Source: CAYPHY01 sp964410625
GTDB taxonomy: Bacteria > Chloroflexota > Anaerolineae > Promineifilales > Promineifilaceae
Assembly: GCA_964410625.1 (NCBI GenBank)
Contig: CAYPHY010000010.1
Coordinates: 1 to 64,000, forward strand
Reading direction: 5' to 3'
Length of the DNA: 64,000 nucleotides
Positions 26,001 to 33,895 of this stretch are shown here, piece by piece (position 1 is the first letter of the stretch; every line of letters begins with the position of its first letter). The position numbers were made by a program, and so were the translations under genes. The notes beneath the pieces are model-generated. The model made no database searches. It was not told where the DNA came from and saw only the letters and a program-made list of their open reading frames with translations.

Positions 26001-26532
26001 GACTCCACAGGATGAAAACCCGGAAACCTTTGATATTGCCCATGGCTTATTGGCGGAGATAGCGTGGCGATCAGGCCACTTAGAGCAGGCGCTGGCCCAT
26101 TTTGACCGGGCGATAGAGATGTATCACGCCGTACGGCGACATCTCACCGTCGCCCGTTTTGTCCTCTTGCCTCGAGCGGCTTTGTTGCTTGAGCTAGGGG
26201 ATGTGGCGGTGGCGGAGCAGACAGTGGTCGAGATACAGCCACTATTGAAAGGGGGCATCGGCCGCAACCCAATTCTTTTCGAGAGTCAACTATTAGAGGC
26301 AAAAATTAGCTTTGCCCAGGGGAACATGACTGCTGCCCAGCAAAGGTTGGCAAATTTGCTAGACGGCCGTTTGCGACCGGTGGAGGAAGCGGCCGTCCAT
26401 TACGAGTGGTGGCGAATGGATGGCGACGTGGCTCATGGCCGCGCGGCGGCGGAATGTTACCAGGCTCTCCTCGACCACGCCGCCAACGTTGTTTATCAAC
26501 AACGATTGAATGTACTAACGGGTTCACAGTAA
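23023..26532 (+). CDS. SARP-type transcriptional regulator with NTPase and TPR repeats
   Basis: Predicted 1169 residues. Winged helix (CLGPLQVMLNGRPVEGF ... LAGLLWPDFPEE) fills 1-90 and BTAD about 95-240 (GDFLHDFHIADAQEFDEW). The NTPase has Walker A GLGGIGKT at 281-288, Walker B MLLALDNFEHLI and TSREPLNLS. TPR repeats run to the end. Close relative of the gene at 10718. A short foreign-looking stretch at about residues 695-715 is encoded by an STRR-like hairpin at 25104-25174 and stays in frame. Start: ATG at 23023; no clear ribosome site. It is divergent from the giant beta-helix gene and may control it (inference). Confidence 0.85.
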   Translation: MLEIACLGPLQVMLNGRPVEGFVSTKAQALLCYLAVSGGEHSREALAGLLWPDFPEENARTTLRVVIANLRKLLPDYFLANRLTVSLDRKQPHRLDTAEFSALTRAGAAATVEALETAARLWRGDFLHDFHIADAQEFDEWLLTQRTYWQHKALATFSRLADHYLQERAYGRAIAVLRQLLTIEPWQESAHRQLMLALSHQGDFNGALAQYDLCRRLLDEELGVEPMPETTALYERIQVARRGRPPTIPPDGTPLIGRQQELAQLLRLIHDPACRLITITGLGGIGKTRLALAAARRANHEEALHFLNGVAFVPLAGLSAAAALPLALADALDISLSGQVEPLTEVTNFLQAREMLLALDNFEHLIDGVGLLNHILQSCPDIKLLVTSREPLNLSAEWRVDLEGLGYPLEIDELELEDGEGGGPQDWESSYPAVQLFLQAAQQVRPSFRLNDQIKKDVVQLCQLLAGVPLAIRLAAAWLRAMPVAEVVREVAHNLDLLATTARDVPLRQRSMRAVFDQTWLMLSDEEQEVFQTLAVFRGSFTAEAAVQVAGKGKMGLWLLTGLVDRGLVQFSEASERYLIHEVVRQYAAEKLEMAARQTTVADRHSRYYLGLVANQERSIFGAEPQAAVVLLRRDMDNIRQAWLWATERQATGQETANTEVLASFRAAIDGLAAFYEVTSLFEEGQSVFALSAARLESRDWRSESPHSAIPNPQSLIDRESIRCQLLARVAEFAEWRGDFEQARATALEVIRLADRLELPRYRADALRTLGILGRGTGQVEQSIQHLQEAIEIYRPLSVGRPLAVAYDWLGLISSDLRRLDEALDALGQAAALYVEVGDERGMIFNQGMTGVVLSVVGRLEESLAYQQEVLVRYQKLDYPLGVARTANNVGIVLLELGEFEEAVVHLDRAVEIALQIGSMADAYNSLSNKGEVHLALDEYDEARRCFQRAGRFFHEAGMKWLESENLWRMGQLLIYTGEYERAHSTLDECLALTPQDENPETFDIAHGLLAEIAWRSGHLEQALAHFDRAIEMYHAVRRHLTVARFVLLPRAALLLELGDVAVAEQTVVEIQPLLKGGIGRNPILFESQLLEAKISFAQGNMTAAQQRLANLLDGRLRPVEEAAVHYEWWRMDGDVAHGRAAAECYQALLDHAANVVYQQRLNVLTGSQ
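25104..25174. repeat. STRR-like hairpin inside a coding sequence
   Basis: GATTGGAGAGTAGGGATTGGA faces TATCCCCAATCCGCAATCCC. Unit and layout match the intergenic hairpins at 46613 and 61540. The insert reads through as ESRDWRSESPHSAIPNPQSL and does not break the SARP frame, lying in the hinge before the TPR region. Confidence 0.7.
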
Positions 26533-26565
26533 CACGTCATGTCAAGATACATGTTACCTATATGG

Positions 26566-26571
26566 TATAAT
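26566..26571 (+). promoter_or_regulatory. -10 box TATAAT before the MNT gene
   Basis: A perfect TATAAT lies 26 bases before the ATG at 26598. The -35 (TCAAGA at 26542, 18-base spacer) is weak. A GAGGAG ribosome site precedes the ATG. Confidence 0.5.
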
Positions 26572-26597
26572 GCTCGAACAGACTAGAGAGGAGTAGG

Positions 26598-27023
26598 ATG
26601 TCAGCGAGTGAGACCTGGCGTGGCTTTCGGCCGTTGCCGGAAGATATTCAAGAGAAAATCGCCCAACTTCCCACCCTATTGGAGCAGGAAGGGGCGCTCC
26701 TCGCTTATCTGTTTGGCTCGCTGGCGCAATCGGAGAGAGGGCAGGATGTTGACCTGGCATTGCTGATGCCCGAAGCCTCCCCCCCTTACCAACTGTGGAA
26801 TGAAATTAGCGACTTTCTCGGTACGGAGCGGCTGGATATTGTTGATTTACGCCGGGCGTCGCCGGTGTTGCGGTTTGAGGTGTTGACTGGCGGCCGTTGC
26901 CTCTATGCCATCAATGAGGACACCCAACAGGCGTTTGAAGAGGCCACGATTCGCCTCTATCAGGATACCAACTACCTCCGTCGCCAGCAGGAGAGGTTGT
27001 TGCGGGAGCGACATGGATTGTAG
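26598..27023 (+). CDS. minimal nucleotidyltransferase (MNT) domain protein
   Basis: Predicted 141 residues. The motif LFGSLAQSERGQDVDLALL is the nucleotidyltransferase signature GS-x-DxD. A second acidic strand (LDIVDL) and a C-terminal helical tail follow. Such small proteins act as antitoxins in HEPN-MNT pairs, where they AMP-ylate the HEPN toxin. No HEPN gene is next to it: upstream is the SARP regulator and downstream a convergent SARP gene. It is therefore either an orphan or works with a partner elsewhere. GAGGAG lies about four to five bases before the ATG. Confidence 0.75.
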   Translation: MSASETWRGFRPLPEDIQEKIAQLPTLLEQEGALLAYLFGSLAQSERGQDVDLALLMPEASPPYQLWNEISDFLGTERLDIVDLRRASPVLRFEVLTGGRCLYAINEDTQQAFEEATIRLYQDTNYLRRQQERLLRERHGL

Positions 27024-27031
27024 AAAGACCG

Positions 27032-30000
27032 CTAGGAAGTTTCTTTCGGAAAGTGTAATTGCTCTGCTATTTGTTTTAGAAGAGCTTCTTGTTCGGCCGC
27101 TTCTCTCTCTTTTCCCTGCGCTTGATACACGTTTGCCAACGCCTGGTGAATGTCCAGTGCCAATCGCGGCCGACCTAGCTGTTGTTCGCGAACGGCCGCG
27201 TCTTGTAAGGCTGCCTCGGCGGCGGGAAGGTCGCCCATTTGGAGCAAGGTTTGGCCGCGCAGGAAACAGGCACGGGCGGCCGCTTCGCGCATCCCACGCG
27301 GTTCGGTGAGATCAAAGGATTGTCTGGCGTAATCCAGGGCCGCATGGAGATCCCCCTTCGCCAGCGATAACTCCACCAATCCTTCCAAACAGCGCGGCGT
27401 GTGCAGTTCCTGGCCGCGTTGCAAGGTCAAGGCCAAATTCCTTTGCAGCAGCGACTCCACATCCCCATCCAGCCGTCCCAGGCGAATGCGGTCAATTGCC
27501 AGATTAGCCTGGATGCGTGACAACCAGTTGCCCGCGTTGGTTTCGGAAGCGGTGTCGCAAGCCTGGCTGTGGTGGGCCTCCGCCTTGTCGAGCATCCCAA
27601 TCTCACGGTAGAGTTCGCCGATGGTGTCGAGGGCGATGGTCTGAAAGTAGCGTGCGCCGATCCGTTCAGTGATGGCGTTGGCTTCATGGGCATGAACGAG
27701 GGCCTCATCATAACGGCCGAGGCTGCCTAGGACCTTAGCCGTGACAAATTGGATCGGGGCGGTGTGCCAATCCATCTGTGCCGGGCGGCTAATAGCGATA
27801 GCCTGCTGAACGTACTCGAACGCCTTCTCATAATATGCGCCCAACAACCAGGAATTGACGGAACCGAGCATATAGAGGTTCTCCGCCTCATACCCCTTAT
27901 CCCCCGTTTCGCGGGCTAGTTGCAATGATTCGACGAAGTAATCGGCCGCATCCTGGTAAATGCCCATCAGAAAATTTATCTCGCCCAAACCATGATACGC
28001 TTGCACGGCCACCTGATCGCGCAGTCCTAACCGGCGGCAGATGTCTACAGCTTCCTGGACATATTCGCGGGTCTTGCGAATGTCACCTTGTGACCAGATG
28101 ACGGAGCCGAGATGGAAGAGGGTGTCGGCCACGCGGCGGCCGTCCTCGTAGACGCGGGCCAGCGCCAACGCCCGGTCCAGATGTTGTTGGGCCAGGTCAT
28201 ACTCATCCATGCGCCGGTAGATCATGCCCAGCCGGATGTGCAGATCGAGTTCGGTTGTTTCGTCGCCGGTGTGTTGGGCTGCTCTGAGCGCGGGTTGCAA
28301 GTCGGCCGTCGCGCCTACAAAGTCTCCAGCCAGGGCGCGGGCATCCCCGCGATGTTCGTGCAGGTTGATCAACGCTTCATGGTCAACCACGCCTGGATTG
28401 GCTTCCGCCAGCGTGATGGCGCGATCATAAAAGCCGACCGCTTCGCCCAATGCAAACAGGGTATGCGCCTGGAATGCAGCTTGCCGCAGGTAGTGAATCG
28501 CCTTATCCCATACCTCTCCTTTTTCATAATGCTCGGCGAGAACGGCGGCGCGGTCGGGGGCCTGTTCTTCCAGGGCAACGGCATAGGCACGGTGGAGCAG
28601 GCGACGGCGTACCGCGCTTAGATCGCTATAGACCACCTCGCGGATTTTGTCGTGGCTGAAGTCGTAGTAACGACCCGCTTCTACTTCGCGTAGTAACTGG
28701 CGGGCGAGTAAGTTTTCCACAATGTCAACCAACGTAAGCGAACCGCCAGGATAAGCCAGTTCCAGGTCTTGGAAGCTGAAACGACGGCCGAAGACGGCCG
28801 CCACCTCCAGCACCGTCCGCGCTTCGGCCGAAACGCGCCTTAACCGGTCACGCACCGCCTGGCGCAGCGCATCAGGCAGCGAGATGGGCATAAGCTGCGG
28901 ACTCGTAGCAGCGGACGAGAAATTTTTCTGCCTGTTTCCCGCTTCTTCTTGCAGACACTGGAGAATGGAGATGAGGAAAAAGGGATTGCCATGCGTTTCC
29001 TGATAGAGCCAGCGGCCGAGTTCGGGCTGTGAGCGGGCGAGGTTGGGTAGTTGGGTGACTAGATTGGTGGCGTCGTCGGCCGATAGTCGCTGGAGGACAA
29101 GATGGTGGAGGTGGCTTTCACGTTTGAGGGCATGGATAATCAGCGCCAGCTCTTCATTGGCAACCACTTCTTCAGTCCGATAGCTGAGTAACAGCAATAG
29201 CGGGGTTTCCTGCCCCTGGGCCATTTGGATGTGACGGGCGAGATGGTGGAAAAAGCGGCGACTGGCGGGGTCGGCCCAATGGAAGTCATCAATCGCCAGC
29301 ACCAGCCCACCGTTGTTGGTGGGAATGCTAAGAAATTGGCTTAAGGCACGCAGCAGGCGAATTTGCCCCGCTTCGTCGAATCCCGTTGGCGGATCGGGTA
29401 AATTAGGAAAGCGGATGGCAAGCTCCGGCATCAGCAAGGCCACCTCAGCCAGCGCTGTGGCGGGGATCGCGCGGAAGGCCTCGTCCGGCCAGCCAGCCAA
29501 TAGCTGATCAATGAGATCGATCACACTTTGGTACGGCAGACTTTGCTCAGCCTCATAACACTTCGCCAGCATGGTGGTCAAGCCTTGTTGGGCGGCCGCT
29601 TGCATCGCCTCTTCGATCAGGCGGCTTTTGCCAATCCCCGGCTCCCCTTCGATCAGCACCACCGCGCCGCGGCCGTTGCCAAGCTGCTGGATGGCCGCCA
29701 GCAATTGCCGTAGTTCCGCTTCGCGGCCGACGAGGGGGAGCAGGGGAGCAGAGGGGCTGGGGGGCTGGGGAGCAAGAGCGGATGATTCGGGTCTTTCCTT
29801 CTCTAGCGTCGCAGAGTAATCTCCGACTAATCTCTTTCCCCTGCTCCTCCGCTCCCCTGCTCCTCCGCTCCTCTGCTCCTCCGCTCCCCCGCTCCCCTGC
29901 TCAAACCGGCGGGTGCGGATGGCTTCGTAAAGGGCTGTGGTTTCCGCTTCGGGGGTGACGCCTAGCTCCGCTTCCAAGAGGCGGGCGCAATCCTGGTATT

Positions 30001-30634
30001 GGCGGAGGGCGGCCGCTGGTTGCCCGGCAAGCGCGTAGAGCGTCATCAGCGTTCGGTGGGATGGCTCGTGTAGATTGTCGAGCGCGAGGCGGCGGCGGGC
30101 GTGGTCAATCGCAGCCTCGTATTCCCCTTGAGCCTGGAGCAGGCGGACAAGTTGATCGAGGGCTTCCGCCAACGAACGCCGCAAGCCCTCAGCCTGGAAA
30201 AAACGCCATTCCTCAAAGGCGGCCGCGTCGGGTAAATGAAAACCGGCTAAAAACTCCTCGATATAGAGGGCAATCGCCGGGTCCAGCCTATGCTGGGGGG
30301 CAGCATCCTCACGGGCAGCAGCGATGAGTTGCTCAAACTCCAGAACGTCCACCTGCAGAGCGGCGTTGGTCTTTAGCGCCAATGTGTTGCGATCAACCAG
30401 CAGGATGTCTTCTTGTAAATCACGGCGCAATCGTGAAAGGTCGCGACGTAGATTGCTCAGCGCACTAGACTGATCTTGTTCCGGCCAAAGGAGCGCGGCC
30501 AAAGATTCGCGGCTTTGTGGTTGGCGCGTGATGGCGAGGTAGGCGAGGAGCGCCAACCCCTTGCGGCGGGTGATGGTCAGCGGTCGGCCGTTGCGTTCCA
30601 GTCGCGGCGGGCCAAAGAGGAACAGGCGTAACAT
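27032..30634 (-). CDS. SARP-type regulator with AAA_16-like NTPase and TPR repeats
   Basis: Predicted 1200 residues. Winged helix (LRLFLFGPPRLERNGRP ... LAALLWPEQDQ) and BTAD (EEFLAGFHLPDAAAFEEW) fill about 1-245. A low-complexity Gly/Glu/Arg linker (about 244-300) follows. The AAA_16-type NTPase has Walker A GEPGIGKS at 330-337 and Walker B LVLAIDDFHWAD, resembling MalT/LuxR-type ATPases rather than the NB-ARC type of the other two. TPR repeats follow. Start: ATG at 30634, seven bases after a -10 box; the in-frame TTG at 30670 coincides with the -35 box and is rejected. The linker is encoded by an STRR-like hairpin. Confidence 0.85.
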   Translation of the reverse strand: MLRLFLFGPPRLERNGRPLTITRRKGLALLAYLAITRQPQSRESLAALLWPEQDQSSALSNLRRDLSRLRRDLQEDILLVDRNTLALKTNAALQVDVLEFEQLIAAAREDAAPQHRLDPAIALYIEEFLAGFHLPDAAAFEEWRFFQAEGLRRSLAEALDQLVRLLQAQGEYEAAIDHARRRLALDNLHEPSHRTLMTLYALAGQPAAALRQYQDCARLLEAELGVTPEAETTALYEAIRTRRFEQGSGGAEEQRSGGAGERRSRGKRLVGDYSATLEKERPESSALAPQPPSPSAPLLPLVGREAELRQLLAAIQQLGNGRGAVVLIEGEPGIGKSRLIEEAMQAAAQQGLTTMLAKCYEAEQSLPYQSVIDLIDQLLAGWPDEAFRAIPATALAEVALLMPELAIRFPNLPDPPTGFDEAGQIRLLRALSQFLSIPTNNGGLVLAIDDFHWADPASRRFFHHLARHIQMAQGQETPLLLLLSYRTEEVVANEELALIIHALKRESHLHHLVLQRLSADDATNLVTQLPNLARSQPELGRWLYQETHGNPFFLISILQCLQEEAGNRQKNFSSAATSPQLMPISLPDALRQAVRDRLRRVSAEARTVLEVAAVFGRRFSFQDLELAYPGGSLTLVDIVENLLARQLLREVEAGRYYDFSHDKIREVVYSDLSAVRRRLLHRAYAVALEEQAPDRAAVLAEHYEKGEVWDKAIHYLRQAAFQAHTLFALGEAVGFYDRAITLAEANPGVVDHEALINLHEHRGDARALAGDFVGATADLQPALRAAQHTGDETTELDLHIRLGMIYRRMDEYDLAQQHLDRALALARVYEDGRRVADTLFHLGSVIWSQGDIRKTREYVQEAVDICRRLGLRDQVAVQAYHGLGEINFLMGIYQDAADYFVESLQLARETGDKGYEAENLYMLGSVNSWLLGAYYEKAFEYVQQAIAISRPAQMDWHTAPIQFVTAKVLGSLGRYDEALVHAHEANAITERIGARYFQTIALDTIGELYREIGMLDKAEAHHSQACDTASETNAGNWLSRIQANLAIDRIRLGRLDGDVESLLQRNLALTLQRGQELHTPRCLEGLVELSLAKGDLHAALDYARQSFDLTEPRGMREAAARACFLRGQTLLQMGDLPAAEAALQDAAVREQQLGRPRLALDIHQALANVYQAQGKEREAAEQEALLKQIAEQLHFPKETS
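29733..29902. repeat. STRR-like hairpin encoding the linker of a SARP regulator
   Basis: The left arm (29733-29778) is GGGGAGCAG-type units and the right arm (29837-29902) is CTCCGCTCCCCTG-type units. Read leftwards they encode the linker GGAEEQRSGGAGERRSRG and the PQPPSPSAP stretch before the NTPase. The frame is kept across both arms. Confidence 0.7.
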
Positions 30635-30641
30635 ATGTTCT

Positions 30642-30670
30642 ATTGTACGCTGCTCTGCGCTTCTCCACAA
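30642..30670 (-). promoter_or_regulatory. sigma-70-type promoter for a leaderless SARP mRNA
   Basis: On the minus strand TTGTGG (30665-30670), a 17-base spacer and TACAAT (30642-30647) are followed by seven bases and the ATG at 30634. Transcription would begin at the start codon. Confidence 0.6.
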
Positions 30671-30703
30671 TTACATATTCGCCCTTCAAACAATGCTGCC
30701 GCC

Positions 30704-30760
30704 GTAGCGACAATCCTCTGGATTGTCTAGTGCACAGACAATCCAGAGGATTGTCGCTAC
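30704..30760. repeat. 25-bp perfect inverted repeat
   Basis: The 25 bases from 30704 (starting GTAGCGACAATCC) are exactly complementary to 30736-30760, with a seven-base loop. Each arm itself contains an internal palindrome (ACAATCC...GGATTGT). It sits between divergent genes upstream of the promoter at 30642. It could be an operator or a mobile hairpin. Confidence 0.7.
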
Positions 30761-30855
30761 TAGTTTGGGGACGATGGTTGGATCGTTTGCGGGACGGCCG
30801 TTCTTTATAGTAGTGGATAGTGATAAGTGAATAGTGGCTAGTAAAGGACAAGCGC

Positions 30856-31221
30856 ATGATGGACACGTTTACACGATTTGAAGGGAAGGCGGCCGATTGG
30901 TTGGCGCAGGATTACCAACGCCGGATTGAACAGGCGACTGTTCGGCGTGCTTATCGCGCCTTTGCTCGTCGTTATCGCCGCTGGGCGAACTCGCTATTTG
31001 ATCTGACCTTTTTGCAGAGCGTTCCCAGCCAGATATTGATGAATGGGGATGCCTGGCGGTTGGCTGAAGCTTATGCCGCCCAATTGACCTATACACGCTC
31101 CCCTCTACATGCTCGCTATACCCAAATGGCCGTGCCGGTAGCGGCCGCCTTTTTGCAACTCCTGGAGAAGGAGCGCGGACGTGAAGAACGGCCGGTGATG
31201 TGGAACGTACAATTGGTATAA
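30856..31221 (+). CDS. hypothetical protein, 121 residues
   Basis: No family recognised. The first half is rich in Arg and aromatic residues (RRAYRAFARRYRRW) and predicted helical. The middle is SVPSQILMNGDAWRLAEAYA. No signal peptide or membrane span. AAGGA lies eight bases before the ATG. It is divergent from the third SARP gene and followed by an STRR-like hairpin. Confidence 0.6.
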   Translation: MMDTFTRFEGKAADWLAQDYQRRIEQATVRRAYRAFARRYRRWANSLFDLTFLQSVPSQILMNGDAWRLAEAYAAQLTYTRSPLHARYTQMAVPVAAAFLQLLEKERGREERPVMWNVQLV

Positions 31222-31222
31222 T

Positions 31223-31310
31223 GGTGTATTAGTTTATTGGTGTACTGGTCTATTAGGGTATTGAATGTTCAATAACCAATAAACCAATAGACCAATATAC
31301 AAATACACCC
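31223..31310. repeat. STRR-like hairpin, TTTATTGG units
   Basis: GTATTAGTTTATTGGTGTAC and following units face CAATAAACCAATAGACCAAT. It separates the hypothetical gene from the transporter gene. Confidence 0.65.
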
Positions 31311-31339
31311 ATACGCCTCTCTAAACCAATGAGGAATAA

Positions 31340-32314
31340 ATGACAACCTTGAGACAAACAGTTGAACTTGCCAACGGGGCAAGCGTGGAAAAAAAGACCT
31401 GGGCGGCTTTCTTGTTGATGTCGTTGGCCTGGGGAACTTCCTTTCTCTTTATCAAGATCGCCGTACAGACGGTTCCGCCGGTGACAGTGGTGGGCTTCCG
31501 GCTCTTGTTTGGCGTGTTGGGGCTGGCAACGGTATTGACGTTGCGAAAATTGGCCTGGCCGCGTGACTTGACCACCTGGCGACACCTGGCAGTCGTTGGC
31601 CTGATCAATGTTGCCTTACCCTTCATCTTAATCACCTGGGCGGAATCGGGAGCGCAGGGTGTGGATAGCGGCACAGCTTCTGTGTTGAACAGCACCGTAC
31701 CCTTATTCAGCATCGTCCTATCAGGCTTCCTCCTGCGTGTGGAGCGCGTCACGGTGGGGATGGTTGCCGGGTTGTTGATCGGCTTTGTTGGGGTCGTGGT
31801 GCTGTTCGGCCGAGGCAGTGTGGGGGCGGCCGGTCAGGCCAGCCTCTTACCCTATCTGGCGATCATTGCCGCCACCGCCTGTTATGCCATTGGCACAGCC
31901 TATGCCCGCCGACATCTGCATGGGCTTTCGCCAATTGTGGCCGCCGCCGGACAACTTTCGATGGCTGGTGTGATCGTGCTCATCGTCTCCTTGCTGTCAG
32001 GGGACTTGAATGAGACGACGATTCGCGCCGCCCTAAGCTGGCCCGCATTGGGGGCGTTGCTCTGGTTGGGGTTGCTTGGCTCCTGTCTGGCCTACATTCT
32101 TTACTACACCGTGTTGCGTGAGTGGGGCGCCACGCGGACAACGATGGTGACCTATGTGACGCCGATTGTGGGGGTGGCGGCCGGTGTATTGTTCCTCCAT
32201 GAAACGGTGGACTGGCGGCTGTTGGTCGGCGGTTTGCTGATCATCGGTGGCGTGATCGTGGTCAACTGGCGGCCGAAGGCGGCAAAACAGCCAGCAATTG
32301 CCCCAACTGATTGA
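31340..32314 (+). CDS. EamA/DMT-family membrane transporter
   Basis: Predicted 324 residues with about ten transmembrane helices in two EamA repeats (first from WAAFLLMSLAWGTSFLFIK, second from LPYLAIIAATACYAIGTAY). The family exports amino acids or other metabolites by proton exchange; the substrate cannot be told from sequence. GAGG lies five bases before the ATG. A rho-independent terminator follows at 32350. No operon partner. Confidence 0.85.
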   Translation: MTTLRQTVELANGASVEKKTWAAFLLMSLAWGTSFLFIKIAVQTVPPVTVVGFRLLFGVLGLATVLTLRKLAWPRDLTTWRHLAVVGLINVALPFILITWAESGAQGVDSGTASVLNSTVPLFSIVLSGFLLRVERVTVGMVAGLLIGFVGVVVLFGRGSVGAAGQASLLPYLAIIAATACYAIGTAYARRHLHGLSPIVAAAGQLSMAGVIVLIVSLLSGDLNETTIRAALSWPALGALLWLGLLGSCLAYILYYTVLREWGATRTTMVTYVTPIVGVAAGVLFLHETVDWRLLVGGLLIIGGVIVVNWRPKAAKQPAIAPTD

Positions 32315-32349
32315 CATTACTGGCTCATTTCATCCTGCTAGAGATTAGA

Positions 32350-32373
32350 GGCCGACAATAGTCGGCCTTTTTT
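32350..32373 (+). terminator. rho-independent terminator
   Basis: GGCCGAC, loop AATA, GTCGGCC, then six T. It ends the transporter transcript. Confidence 0.85.
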
Positions 32374-32456
32374 CTTACGGCGTCCCTGGGGAATGGTGTA
32401 GAATAACAGCTACAGGAGCCACATGCGCGAGAGCAAACTGCCATGAAGGAATATGT

Positions 32457-32524
32457 CACGCAAAGACGCTAAGAGCGCAAAGATAAAAATGCTTAGCGTC
32501 CTTTGCGTCTTTGCGTGAGCTACT
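32457..32524. repeat. dispersed hairpin CACGCAAAGACGC
   Basis: CACGCAAAGACGCTAAG faces CTTAGCGTCCTTTGCGTCTTTGCGTG. A related hairpin with the same ends, including the flanking GAGCTACTTT, lies at 49302-49368. Confidence 0.75.
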
Positions 32525-32540
32525 TTCTAAGGAGTAGAAG

Positions 32541-33725
32541 ATGACCCACGTGACCCACTATACCTATCTGATTATCGGCGGCGGGATGACGGGAGCGGCC
32601 GCAGCCAACGGCATTCGCGAGGAGGACAGCGAGGGGAGCATTGGCGTCTTTTCGATGGAACCCCACATGCCTTATGATCGGCCGCCCCTTTCCAAGAAAC
32701 TGTGGACAGGTAAAAAGACGCTAGAAGAAATCTTTCGCCAGACGCCGGAGGACGTTGAGTTTCATCTCAACCGCCGGATCACATCCGTACAGCTTGAGCC
32801 GAAACAGGCGACGGCCGAGGATGGCGAGGTCTTTACCTTTGACAAGCTGCTGCTGGCAACGGGAGGGACCCCGCGCGAACTCCCCTTTGGCGGCGATAGC
32901 ATCATCTATTATCGTACTTTGGACAGTTACGAACGGTTACGCGGCCTGGCGAATGCTCACGACCGTTTTGTGGTCATTGGTGGGGGCTTTATTGGCTCGG
33001 AGGTGGCGGCCGCGCTGGCGATGAGTGATCGTCAGGTGACGATGCTCTTCCCGGAAGGAGGGATTTGCGAGCGCATTTTTCCAGCGGAGATGGTGGAATT
33101 TTTGAATGATTACTATCGCGAAAAGGGGGTCGAGGTATTGTCGGGGATGCAGGTGACGGGACTGGAGGGGACGGGGACGACGTTGCGCGTGGTGACGGCC
33201 GACGGCCGCCGCCTGCCAGCCAACAGCGTAGTAGCGGGGATTGGCATTCGGCCGAACACCGAATTGGCAGAGCAGCTTGGGCTGAAGATCGAGAATGGGA
33301 TCGTCGTTGATTCTACCTTGCAAACCAGCCATCCTGATGTCTATGCCGCCGGAGACGTAGCCAATTACCCCGATGCGGTGTTGGGAATGCGGCGGCGAGT
33401 GGAGCATGAGGATGCGGCTAACACAATGGGCAAAGTTGCCGGGAAAAATATGGCCGGTGCAAAGCAGAGCTATGACCATACCCCTTACTTTTACTCCGAT
33501 ATGTTTGAACTAGGCTATGAAGCGGTGGGGCGGCTGGACAGCCGTCTGGAAACGGTGGCGGATTGGCAGGAGCCTTTGCGTAAGGGGGTTGTCTACTACA
33601 TGGATGACGGCCGCGTGGTCGGTGTGCTGCTGTGGGATGTGTGGGACAAGGTGGAGGAAGCGACGGAACTGATTAAAGCTGGTGAACAGGTGACGGCCGC
33701 GAAGTTGAAAGGGCGGATTCAGTAA
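32541..33725 (+). CDS. FAD-dependent NAD(P)H oxidoreductase, ferredoxin-reductase / AIF-like
   Basis: Predicted 394 residues. FAD-binding motif GGGMTGAAAA near the N-terminus, PYDRPPLSK after it, NAD-binding GGGFIGSEVAA in the middle and the second FAD motif YAAGDVANY toward the end. The C-terminal part (HTPYFYSDMFELGYEAVG) resembles apoptosis-inducing-factor and rubredoxin/ferredoxin reductase proteins. The enzyme should move electrons from NAD(P)H to a small iron-sulfur protein or quinone; the partner is unknown. AAGGAG seven bases before the ATG. It stands alone between two repeat hairpins. Confidence 0.85.
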   Translation: MTHVTHYTYLIIGGGMTGAAAANGIREEDSEGSIGVFSMEPHMPYDRPPLSKKLWTGKKTLEEIFRQTPEDVEFHLNRRITSVQLEPKQATAEDGEVFTFDKLLLATGGTPRELPFGGDSIIYYRTLDSYERLRGLANAHDRFVVIGGGFIGSEVAAALAMSDRQVTMLFPEGGICERIFPAEMVEFLNDYYREKGVEVLSGMQVTGLEGTGTTLRVVTADGRRLPANSVVAGIGIRPNTELAEQLGLKIENGIVVDSTLQTSHPDVYAAGDVANYPDAVLGMRRRVEHEDAANTMGKVAGKNMAGAKQSYDHTPYFYSDMFELGYEAVGRLDSRLETVADWQEPLRKGVVYYMDDGRVVGVLLWDVWDKVEEATELIKAGEQVTAAKLKGRIQ

Positions 33726-33764
33726 CATGGTGTAGATCAGCACTTACGCAGTTTAGAATTTTTT

Positions 33765-33830
33765 GACACGAATAACACGAATTTCACGAGAAGAACCGGG
33801 AAAAGTCGTGTTATTGGTGCCATTCGTGCC
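33765..33830. repeat. dispersed hairpin GACACGAAT
   Basis: GACACGAATAACACGAATTT faces GTGTTATTGGTGCCATTCGT. Copies at 55715-55770 and 58237-58292. Confidence 0.75.
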
Positions 33831-33859
33831 AGAATGCATAACTCCCGATAGATATAAGT

Positions 33860-33889
33860 TTGGACGAAAGCGGTATAGACGGCTATGAT
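33860..33889 (+). promoter_or_regulatory. sigma-70-type promoter for a leaderless plsC mRNA
   Basis: TTGGAC (33860-33865), an 18-base spacer and TATGAT (33884-33889), then six bases to the ATG at 33896. Confidence 0.6.
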
Positions 33890-33895
33890 CCGGCG

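Noticed and set aside
26598..27023. Complete HEPN-MNT toxin-antitoxin pair
   Set aside because: Only the MNT partner is present; both neighbouring genes are SARP regulators.
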